DNA of 15,655 nucleotides, from assembly GCA_027039165.1 (NCBI GenBank), contig JALWEZ010000066.1:1-15655 (forward strand). The letters run 5' to 3'. Position numbers and translations under genes: made by a program. The stretch is from Candidatus Moraniibacteriota bacterium (GTDB lineage Bacteria > Patescibacteriota > Minisyncoccia > Moranbacterales > GCA-2747515). Positions 1-5,883 of the stretch are shown here, in pieces (the first letter of the stretch is position 1; every line of letters begins with the position of its first letter). The notes beneath the pieces were generated by a model that saw only the letters and a list, made by a program, of their open reading frames with translations, did no database searches and was not told the DNA's origin.

Positions 1-94
1 CCCCTCCTTTTTGAGTCGGGCTTTCCTTTTTATTACAAGAAAACAAGAGTCCTACCATAGCTAAAGCGAATACTAATAATTTTATATTTTTCAT
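1..94 (-). CDS. Lipoprotein, N-terminal part (runs off window start)
   Basis: An open frame starts at ATG 94-92 on the minus strand and stays open to the edge (31 codons visible). The translation begins MKNIKLLVFALAMVGLLFSC and continues NKKESPTQKGG. It shows a positively charged start (K2, K5), a hydrophobic stretch of about 13 residues and a lipobox-like LFSC with Cys20 as the predicted lipidated residue, followed by a polar linker. This is the standard layout of a bacterial lipoprotein signal peptide (signal peptidase II, SpII). The mature domain lies outside the window, so the function is unknown. No Shine-Dalgarno sequence precedes the start; TATAAA occurs just upstream but without a convincing -35 box. 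The lipoprotein call rests only on the signal peptide. Confidence 0.6.
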   Translation of the reverse strand, partial: MKNIKLLVFALAMVGLLFSCNKKESPTQKGG

Positions 95-163
95 ATCTAT
101 AATTTTATATGTGTTATTTATTGTTATACATACTCCCCAAACCTTTGAGTCATTATTTTGTAA

Positions 164-448
164 CTATTTAATAATTTTCCAATTAGGATTTCTATAATCT
201 TTATTTGTAGGTTTTCTTGTGTTTTTGCACATATCCCTTTCACATGCTCCAAATTTTTCAAAATTATGTTGTGCTTCCACAAGCGACACTCTATTCGGTC
301 CACTGCTTAATTCAGGTTTATCAAATTGAAATTTATCATCTTCCCAAAAACAAATCGGACAAATTGAATACTCAAATCTATTATATGCATCCAAAGTATC
401 ATATCCACAACATGGACAATATTTATTATTTACCATAAAATTAAACAT
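164..448 (-). CDS. Small CPCC-type cysteine-rich protein
   Basis: This 94-residue protein has the pattern of the Cys_rich_CPCC family: CPCCGYDTL at residues 11-19, then CPICFWEDD at 30-38, then a region with SLVEAQHNFEKFGACE (55-70). The two cysteine pairs (C11/C13/C14 and C30/C33) look like a small zinc-binding knuckle; the Phe-Trp-Glu-Asp-Asp after the second pair is typical of the family. The biochemical role of the family is not established. Two in-frame starts are possible (M1 and M5); neither has a Shine-Dalgarno sequence, and M5 directly precedes the conserved part. It is read in the same direction as argH, 74 bases downstream of argH's stop, with no clear terminator between, so it may be co-transcribed with or independent of argGH. 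Confidence 0.75.
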   Translation of the reverse strand: MFNFMVNNKYCPCCGYDTLDAYNRFEYSICPICFWEDDKFQFDKPELSSGPNRVSLVEAQHNFEKFGACERDMCKNTRKPTNKDYRNPNWKIIK

Positions 449-522
449 TTTAAAAAATAATACTAAACCTATATCATTTAATGATTCTTAATTACACAAT
501 CCAATTAATCAATCTAGAAAAT

Positions 523-1719
523 CTAAGACTTATTTAAATCCTTTTTTATTTCTAAATATGCAGTTCTAAAGGACTTGCCACTGCTAACTAAATCATACAC
601 TTGTTCTGTAGCAAATAAATCATCAGTCATTGCGCTGCTTAACTTTTTTTCTTGAATTTTTAGATTTTTTACTACAAGAGTCAGCACATCTACAATCTCA
701 TCCAAATTTTTCACTTGTTTTACAAAAATCTCTTTGGTAAGTTGAGTATCTCTATTGTATCCAGATATAAGACACTTACACAAATTTTGTATTTCACTCT
801 GAGCCGAAAAATACGCATTTATCCTACCTCTTGCAATTTCAAGTACATCATAATTTCTCTTTTGAGGCATTATAGAGCTACCGGTTGTAAAACTTGCTGG
901 AAGTGAAAAAAAATCAAATTCTTGCATAGTAAAAAGCAACAAATCATTTACAAACCTAGAAAAAATTAAAACACTAGGCGAAAAAGTTCCCAAAAATTGA
1001 TTTTCAAATTGACCTCTAGACATAGCGCAGTACATCGGATTTTTTTGAACTTTTTTAAATCCCATTTCTTTGCTTGTAAACTCTCTATTTGTATCAAAAT
1101 TTGCAATCCCAAAACCACTAGCAGAGCCCAGTGGAGACTGATCCAATAACTCACAAAGCCCATCAAAAAACACTTTTTGATCTTTTAGTGCATCAGAAAA
1201 ACTCCCAAGCCACATACTAACACTTGCAGGCATCGCTTTTTGTGCGTGAGTATATCCTGGCATCTGCACATTTTTATTTTCTTTTGCTTTAGTACTAAAC
1301 GCATCTGCAAGCAAAGAAACCTTTTTGGAAATATTTTTTGCTTCTTTTTTCATATAAAGTCTAAGCATCACAAGCACTTGATCATTTCTGCTTCTGCCTG
1401 TATGAATTTTTTTGCCCACTTCCCCGTATTTTTCTGTCAAAAACTGCTCAATTGCAGTGTGTCCATCTTCTTGCTCTTGTCTAATCTCAAATTTTCCTTC
1501 TTTCCAGAGTTCAAGTATCTCATCTAATCCTTTTTGTGCGTTTTTGTAATCTGCATCAGAAAGCACGTTTTTTTCTTTGAGCATCTTTGCATGAGCTTTA
1601 CTAGCTTTTATATCATAGATCAAAAGCTCTGCGTCAAGCAAATAATCACTCCCTACTGTAAATTTCTCAACACTTGGATCTAATTTATTATCAAGCTCCC
1701 ACAATTTCTTTTTGTTCAT
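523..1719 (-). CDS. argH: Argininosuccinate lyase (short form)
   Basis: It cleaves argininosuccinate to arginine and fumarate, the last step of arginine synthesis; cytosolic homotetramer in the aspartase/fumarase superfamily. The superfamily's conserved blocks are all present: HTGRSRND (residues 106-113), PGYTHAQ (154-160) with the catalytic His158, and the signature GSSIMPQKRN (280-289) containing the mobile-loop serines. The protein is 398 residues, whereas the family is usually about 450-470. It stops soon after the region TEQVYDLVSSGKSFRTAY (371-388), where normal ArgH continues into the C-terminal helical domain. No remnant of that domain is visible after the stop, so this looks like a natural short form and not a recent frameshift. 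It starts 13 bases after the argG stop and surely shares its transcript. Confidence 0.93.
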   Translation of the reverse strand: MNKKKLWELDNKLDPSVEKFTVGSDYLLDAELLIYDIKASKAHAKMLKEKNVLSDADYKNAQKGLDEILELWKEGKFEIRQEQEDGHTAIEQFLTEKYGEVGKKIHTGRSRNDQVLVMLRLYMKKEAKNISKKVSLLADAFSTKAKENKNVQMPGYTHAQKAMPASVSMWLGSFSDALKDQKVFFDGLCELLDQSPLGSASGFGIANFDTNREFTSKEMGFKKVQKNPMYCAMSRGQFENQFLGTFSPSVLIFSRFVNDLLLFTMQEFDFFSLPASFTTGSSIMPQKRNYDVLEIARGRINAYFSAQSEIQNLCKCLISGYNRDTQLTKEIFVKQVKNLDEIVDVLTLVVKNLKIQEKKLSSAMTDDLFATEQVYDLVSSGKSFRTAYLEIKKDLNKS

Positions 1720-1732
1720 AAATTTATTTTAA

Positions 1733-2992
1733 TTATTCTTTGAAATCAAATGCACTATAAGCTGTTTTTTGAGATAAATTCCATATTTCTATAAATCCAG
1801 CTGAAGAATTTTGATTAAATCCCTCATTTTTGTTAAACGTTGCCAAATTTTCATCAAACAACGAGTGCGGAGAATTAAGTGAGACCACATTACAATTTCC
1901 TTTATATAGTTCTACTTTAACACTGCCAGTTACTTTTTGATTTTGAGAATCTTGAAAAGCACAAATGTGTCTCATAACAGGGTCAAACCATTTAGCACTG
2001 TAACACAGATACGCCCATTTTTGATCTATAAAACTTTTGAGCTCATTTTCTTCTCTAGTTGAGACAAGCATTTCAAGTTTTTTGTGAGCTGAGATTAAAA
2101 TATGCGCTCCTGGATTTTCATATATCCCACGCACTTTAAGACCTACAAATCTATCTTCTATCAAATTAAAAACTCCCACACCGTGCTCTGCTCCTGCCTC
2201 ATTACATTTTGCAATTATCTGAGAAAGTTTCATTTTTTTACCATTTAGTGCAACTGGCACTCCTTTTTTAAATTCTAACTCAATTATCTCACTTTCGTTT
2301 TTGGCTTTTTTTGGAGTTTTTGCCCATTTTAGGATATTTTCTAGTGGCGCAACCAAATTTGGATCTTCTATCTCTCCTCCTTCACCAGTATTTCCCCACA
2401 TATTTTCATCATAAGAATAAGGACTTTTTGCTGTTTGAATTACTGAAATACCATTTTTCTGTGCATATTCAATTTGTTCATCTCTACCCATTGACCACTC
2501 TCTTACTGGAGCTATGGTTTTTAGTTTTGGGTTAAGTGTCGTAATGTAGCCCTCAAATCTCACTTGATCATTTCCCTTTCCAGTACAACCATGAGCTATT
2601 ACTTGGCAATTATATTTTTTGGCAATTTCTACTGCTATTTGAGAAATTATAATCCTCCCAAGCGGAGTAGAAAGCGCATATCCTCCTTGATAGTCAGCAT
2701 TTGCTTTGATAGCTTTTGAGAGTAATTTATCTGCAAATTCATCTTTAGCATCATAAACTATAGCCTCACTTGCTCCAAGTTTGAGTGCTTTTTGCTTTAT
2801 AGCGTCTAAATCATCTGCACTTTGCCCTATATCAATCGTAAGTGCAATTACTTCTGATTTATATTCGTCTTGAATCCATTTAAGCATAGTAGAAGTATCT
2901 AGTCCTCCAGAATAAAGAAGTAGACACTTATCAAACTCTCCCTTTTTTGCTTCATGTGAAGCAATTTTTTTGTACTCAGTCTCTTGTTTCAT
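1733..2992 (-). CDS. argG: Argininosuccinate synthase
   Basis: It joins citrulline and aspartate with ATP to make argininosuccinate, the substrate of the neighbouring ArgH. The N-terminal PP-loop is clear: YSGGLDTS at residues 27-34. Family motifs follow: IAHGCTGKGNDQVRFE (132-147) and PYSYDENMWG (191-200). The C-terminal half ends with the usual GFIEIW motif. The length of 419 residues is normal (about 400), with a short N-terminal extension of about 20 residues. The start ATG has no Shine-Dalgarno sequence. Only 19 bases separate it from the T-run of an intrinsic terminator, too few for its own promoter, so expression must come by read-through of the leader described at 3007-3161. No argB, argC, argD, argF or argJ is present in the window. 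Confidence 0.96.
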   Translation of the reverse strand: MKQETEYKKIASHEAKKGEFDKCLLLYSGGLDTSTMLKWIQDEYKSEVIALTIDIGQSADDLDAIKQKALKLGASEAIVYDAKDEFADKLLSKAIKANADYQGGYALSTPLGRIIISQIAVEIAKKYNCQVIAHGCTGKGNDQVRFEGYITTLNPKLKTIAPVREWSMGRDEQIEYAQKNGISVIQTAKSPYSYDENMWGNTGEGGEIEDPNLVAPLENILKWAKTPKKAKNESEIIELEFKKGVPVALNGKKMKLSQIIAKCNEAGAEHGVGVFNLIEDRFVGLKVRGIYENPGAHILISAHKKLEMLVSTREENELKSFIDQKWAYLCYSAKWFDPVMRHICAFQDSQNQKVTGSVKVELYKGNCNVVSLNSPHSLFDENLATFNKNEGFNQNSSAGFIEIWNLSQKTAYSAFDFKE

Positions 2993-3006
2993 AAACTTAA
3001 TTTAAT

Positions 3007-3060
3007 CTAATAAAAAAACCCGACTCTATAGTAAGTCAGGTGGAAATATATCAAAAACAC
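3007..3060 (-). CDS. Putative 17-residue leader peptide of the argGH operon
   Basis: A GTG at 3060-3058 stands 7 bases after AGGAGGT (3074-3068), a full match to the 16S anti-Shine-Dalgarno. The frame encodes (V/M)FLIYFHLTYYRVGFFY and ends with TAG at 3009-3007, 14 bases before the argG start. It is remarkable because the normal genes here that I inspected have no Shine-Dalgarno sequence at all. The ORF runs straight through the terminator hairpin, so a translating ribosome would unfold it. The peptide has four Tyr, four Phe and one Arg (AGA, codon 12). A single Arg codon is weak for classical arginine attenuation, and the Phe codons are partly forced by the T-run. Translation is inferred from the ribosome site, not proven. 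Confidence 0.5.
   Translation of the reverse strand: MFLIYFHLTYYRVGFFY
3011..3041 (-). terminator. Intrinsic terminator/attenuator before argG
   Basis: On the minus strand ACCTGACT (3041-3034) pairs with AGTCGGGT (3025-3018) through eight base pairs, one of them G·T, closing an 8-base loop. Seven T residues (3018-3012) follow, so this is a textbook rho-independent terminator. It could end the upstream methylase transcript. However, a good promoter lies between the methylase and this hairpin, and no promoter fits between the hairpin and argG, which favours an attenuator role. Confidence 0.75.
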
Positions 3061-3074
3061 AAAAACCACCTCCT
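3038..3074 (-). promoter_or_regulatory. Alternative hairpin: ribosome site pairs with terminator arm
   Basis: Within the leader RNA, AGGTGG (3071-3066, part of the ribosome-binding site) is perfectly complementary to CCACCT (3043-3038). The last three or four bases of that CCACCT are also the start of the terminator's 5' arm. The two folds therefore exclude each other. When the ribosome site is sequestered the terminator stem is weakened; when a ribosome holds the site the terminator is free to form, unless translation continues into it. The six pairs are GC-rich with a 22-base loop. Pairing is seen directly; the regulatory use is inference. Confidence 0.45.
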
Positions 3075-3132
3075 AAAAACGGCGTGGAAATAAACTAACC
3101 AAAATCATTGTGCTTAAAATATTCATACATCT

Positions 3133-3161
3133 ATTATACATTCAAATCTCCAAAATGCAAA
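3133..3161 (-). promoter_or_regulatory. Promoter for the argG leader
   Basis: A perfect -10 box TATAAT (3138-3133) lies 17 bases from a TTTGCA (3161-3156, 4 of 6 consensus bases). The start of transcription would be near 3126, giving a leader of about 130 bases before argG. The -35 box begins directly after the methylase stop codon (3164-3162). Confidence 0.6.
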
Positions 3162-4409
3162 CTAAAAAAATCTATTCAGTGATTGCCCAAGCTTCTCAAT
3201 GACTCCAACAACAAGTGCGTTTCCCATCAAAAACGCTCTTTTTGTGTCGCTCACACCTTCTGTGTGATTATCTGGGAACATATTTAGTCTTTCTAATTCA
3301 ATTGGAGTTAATCGCCTTAGACGACCACTTTTTGTTTTAATCACATGTTTAAACCGAGATGGGGAAGATCCTCCTTCACCGGTTACGATTGTTCGTGATG
3401 GAGCATTTACATTGTCAGGGAAAATCATTCCACCCTCTGAATACCAATATTTAAAACCATCTTTTGTTGTTCTCTCTTCTTTTTTGCTTCCCTTTAGATA
3501 TTTCCACCTCTCTAAATCACTTTCTTTTATAAAAAATTCTTCTGGTATATTTTTGTCATCTATCAGGATATCTTTTAAAAAAATTTGCTTTCCATTGTAT
3601 TTTGGCTTTACTTTTCTTGTGTAGACTTTTCCGTCAACCATAATACCTGCATTTTCAAATGGGCTTACTTTTGGACTATTTGAAGAAAATTCTTTTGATA
3701 CAACTGTTGTATCTTCATGAACTGTAAACGTGTTTAACTCATCGGTATTTTTTTCAACAGGAAAGCCTTTTGTAATAACACCAAGTTTTGTTATCCAATT
3801 ATTTGGTTCACTTTTCTTTAATTCTTTGTATGGTTTAGTTTCTTTCTTATACCCTAAAATAAACACTCGTCGTCTTCTTTGTGGGAATCCATACTCCGCA
3901 GCATTAATAACACGCCATTCGACAGCATATCCAAGCGAATTTAGTGATGATAGCACAACAGCAAAATCACGCCCTCTTTGTTTTGTTGGAGATTTTAGTA
4001 ACCGATCAACATTTTCAAGCATCAAGAAGTCCGGTGCATTTTTACCACTCTTTTTTAAAATGTCATAAATAGACCACCAAAGCACCCCTTTTTTACCAAC
4101 CAAACCATTTGCTTGATTTGCTGTACGAGCTACAGAATAATCTTGGCAAGGAAAACCTCCAACCAGTAAATCATGTTTTGGAATTTCGTTAAACTTATTA
4201 TCAACAACTGTTCTAATATCCTCACAAGAGTGCCCCTCTGGTCCAAATCTTTTTATATAAATTTCGGATGCGTGTTGCACTTTTGTGCTTGGTTCCCATT
4301 GACTATTCCAAACTGTTTCATATTTTATTTTTTTGTTACTTGCTTTCCTTAGTCCTAAACGAAATCCTCCAACTCCAGCAAATAATTCCACAACTTTTAT
4401 TTTTTTCAT
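3162..4409 (-). CDS. DNA (cytosine-5-)-methyltransferase, Sau3AI-type modification enzyme
   Basis: It transfers a methyl group from S-adenosylmethionine to carbon 5 of cytosine in the recognition site, protecting host DNA from the neighbouring nuclease. The C5-methylase motifs appear in order: motif I ELFAGVGGFRLGL (residues 8-20), motif IV GGFPCQ (84-89) with catalytic Cys88, motif VI LENV (131-134), motif VIII QRRRRVFILG (177-186), then a variable target-recognition region (about 230-350), motif IX RRLTPIELERLNMFPD (365-380) and motif X GNALVV (396-401). The length of 415 residues is close to M.Sau3AI. Recognition of GATC (product GATm5C) is inferred from the Sau3AI/MutH-type partner, not read from the target-recognition domain. 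It is the last gene of the defence block, with its own promoters in the 73-base gap upstream. Confidence 0.93.
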   Translation of the reverse strand: MKKIKVVELFAGVGGFRLGLRKASNKKIKYETVWNSQWEPSTKVQHASEIYIKRFGPEGHSCEDIRTVVDNKFNEIPKHDLLVGGFPCQDYSVARTANQANGLVGKKGVLWWSIYDILKKSGKNAPDFLMLENVDRLLKSPTKQRGRDFAVVLSSLNSLGYAVEWRVINAAEYGFPQRRRRVFILGYKKETKPYKELKKSEPNNWITKLGVITKGFPVEKNTDELNTFTVHEDTTVVSKEFSSNSPKVSPFENAGIMVDGKVYTRKVKPKYNGKQIFLKDILIDDKNIPEEFFIKESDLERWKYLKGSKKEERTTKDGFKYWYSEGGMIFPDNVNAPSRTIVTGEGGSSPSRFKHVIKTKSGRLRRLTPIELERLNMFPDNHTEGVSDTKRAFLMGNALVVGVIEKLGQSLNRFF

Positions 4410-4440
4410 TTCTTTCTAACTTACAATATTTAACTACATT

Positions 4441-4482
4441 ACTATATCACAGTATACATGATTGATCAAATTCGATCAAATT
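4441..4482 (-). promoter_or_regulatory. Tandem methylase promoters with GATC in both -35 boxes
   Basis: On the minus strand a 10-base direct repeat AATTTGATCG/AATTTGATCA fills 4482-4463. The first TTGATC (4479-4474) is exactly 17 bases from TATACT (4456-4451). The second TTGATC (4469-4464) is exactly 17 bases from TATAGT (4446-4441). Each pair matches the sigma-70 consensus at 4/6 and 5/6 positions, and the two promoters are offset by one helical turn. Transcripts would begin about 25-35 bases before the methylase ATG. GATC, the expected target of the encoded methylase, is part of each -35 box. Confidence 0.6.
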
Positions 4483-5871
4483 TTATTCTTCTAATGCTTT
4501 TTGAATATATTTTGCATTTAGCCAAAAACATCGTTTCATTTCTTGAGTTCCTTGTGGTGTTTCTGCTGTATCTTGTGCATTTTTTCCATGTGGTCGCACA
4601 TGAGCCACGCTACTTTCACTTATCTTCGGCAAATCTTCATATCGTCCCTCACTGATACAATCTATTGTCTTATTCCACACTCTTTCAGCTTCTGCAATAT
4701 CTTTCATTGGGAAATTCCAAAACTTTATCTTTTTAAAAATAACTTCATCACTGTCTTTTATCTTCTGAAAAACCACAAACAAAAACCTTTTTGTTTCCAG
4801 TTGGGCATGAAAATCACTCATTTCTTCATTTTCTTCGTCATACCAAACTTGTGTTACTAAGTCTTTATAATCAAAGGCAGGAAATGATATTGACTCCCGT
4901 AATGTTCCAGTGTGTTCAAGCACAACCGTTTTCAAAGTAACATTTGCTTTTTCTAATTCCTCAATTTTATTTAATTTAACCCCAAGCATTCGGTTCACCA
5001 AAAGTCGTTTCCAATTTTTTGGCTCTTTTTCAATATTCCATTTGACAAGCTTTTTAATCTCCGTGTCGGTTTTTCCAATAAACGGAGACAATTTTTCATA
5101 AATAATTTCTTCAATTGTTATTAGTCGTCTTTTCTTTTTGAAGATTGATTCGGTGTTTACATTTTTGCCGAGTAACTGTTTTTGAATTAGAAAGTTTAAA
5201 TATTGTTGTTTGAATGAAAAAGCTCGTGGTTTCGCTTTGATGCGACTTCGTGGCTGGTCACGCACCACACGACTATTTGCCGCCTTTGTGCAAGCGCCGA
5301 GATAATAGGTATCTCCTTCAGATAATAAATGAGCTTCTCCTCGCCTAATCTTTGCCACAATATATTCCCAGTCTTTTTGTATTTGATATACATCTTCATC
5401 AGACAAGTCATTGATTAAATCGAGTAAATGCACAAACTTGAATTTATAATCTAAAATATCTTGCTCTTTGAGCCATAAATAAAACATCAGCAGGAGTATT
5501 TTATTTTTCTTTAAAAATGAACTTGTCTCCCAAGTTTCGTTTACAACTTCGTCATAGTTTATCATTGAGAAAACAAGTCGTTCTTTTGAAACAAAAGTTT
5601 TTGTTGTGTGGTTTTTAATCGGATTTGTTTTTAATTCAATACCAACTGGCATAAAATCTGCCTCTGCTCGATTGTTTACATCCAAGCCAAAAACAAATTC
5701 TTCTACCAACTCACCGAGTAAACCTTTTCTTCTTCGCCCATATTGCAAAAGTTTTTTCTCAATCTCATTAACATCCACCCCATCATCAAGCATCACATCA
5801 CGCAAAGAACGACCAAGAATTTTCTTGGCTTCGGTTAAGGCTGATTGTTTTGTGGTGTATTGTTTAGTCAT
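4483..5871 (-). CDS. Sau3AI/MutH-family type II restriction endonuclease
   Basis: It should cut unmodified GATC DNA. The N-terminal half aligns by eye with MutH: KGLLGEL (49-55), then RAEADFMPVGIELKT (68-82), with the catalytic trio Asp72, Glu79, Lys81 in the D-x6-E-x-K spacing of MutH, then TKTFVS (90-95), TWETS (113-117), DWEYIVAKIRRGEA (167-180) and TKAANSR (195-201). The C-terminal half repeats the fold in degenerate form: LVNRMLGVK (291-299) and VTLKT (311-315) mirror the catalytic strand but with Thr in place of Glu, as expected for the inactive allosteric domain of Sau3AI. The end carries the Sau3AI-like VRPHGKNAQDT (425-435) and CFWLNAKYI (448-456). Its 462 residues are close to Sau3AI (about 490). 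It starts 12 bases after the gajB stop, so it is co-transcribed with it. Confidence 0.9.
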   Translation of the reverse strand: MTKQYTTKQSALTEAKKILGRSLRDVMLDDGVDVNEIEKKLLQYGRRRKGLLGELVEEFVFGLDVNNRAEADFMPVGIELKTNPIKNHTTKTFVSKERLVFSMINYDEVVNETWETSSFLKKNKILLLMFYLWLKEQDILDYKFKFVHLLDLINDLSDEDVYQIQKDWEYIVAKIRRGEAHLLSEGDTYYLGACTKAANSRVVRDQPRSRIKAKPRAFSFKQQYLNFLIQKQLLGKNVNTESIFKKKRRLITIEEIIYEKLSPFIGKTDTEIKKLVKWNIEKEPKNWKRLLVNRMLGVKLNKIEELEKANVTLKTVVLEHTGTLRESISFPAFDYKDLVTQVWYDEENEEMSDFHAQLETKRFLFVVFQKIKDSDEVIFKKIKFWNFPMKDIAEAERVWNKTIDCISEGRYEDLPKISESSVAHVRPHGKNAQDTAETPQGTQEMKRCFWLNAKYIQKALEE

Positions 5872-5883
5872 ATTATTTATAAA

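Noticed and set aside
523-2992. Depletion of GATC as a sign of long-term Sau3AI-type restriction
   Set aside because: GATC occurs normally in argGH (for example at 1140, 1380, 1618, 1677 and 2023), near the number expected for this base composition. No avoidance is apparent.
3007-3130. A T-box or other named riboswitch ahead of argG
   Set aside because: There is no T-box core (AGGGTGGNACCGCG-like) and no Stem I/specifier arrangement. The leader from the predicted start is only about 130 bases and is explained by the ribosome site, the short ORF and the terminator.
3000-3160. A tRNA-Ser 3'-end attachment site at the far end of the defence block, marking it as an integrated island
   Set aside because: I compared the tRNA 3' end (GGTTCAAATCCTG through CCCTTCC) with the 3000-3160 gap and found no repeat. 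No integrase is present in the window either.
3730-4068. Plus-strand open frames inside the methylase and other minus-strand genes
   Set aside because: They lie opposite clear conserved proteins, have biased composition typical of antisense shadows, and show no recognisable motif.
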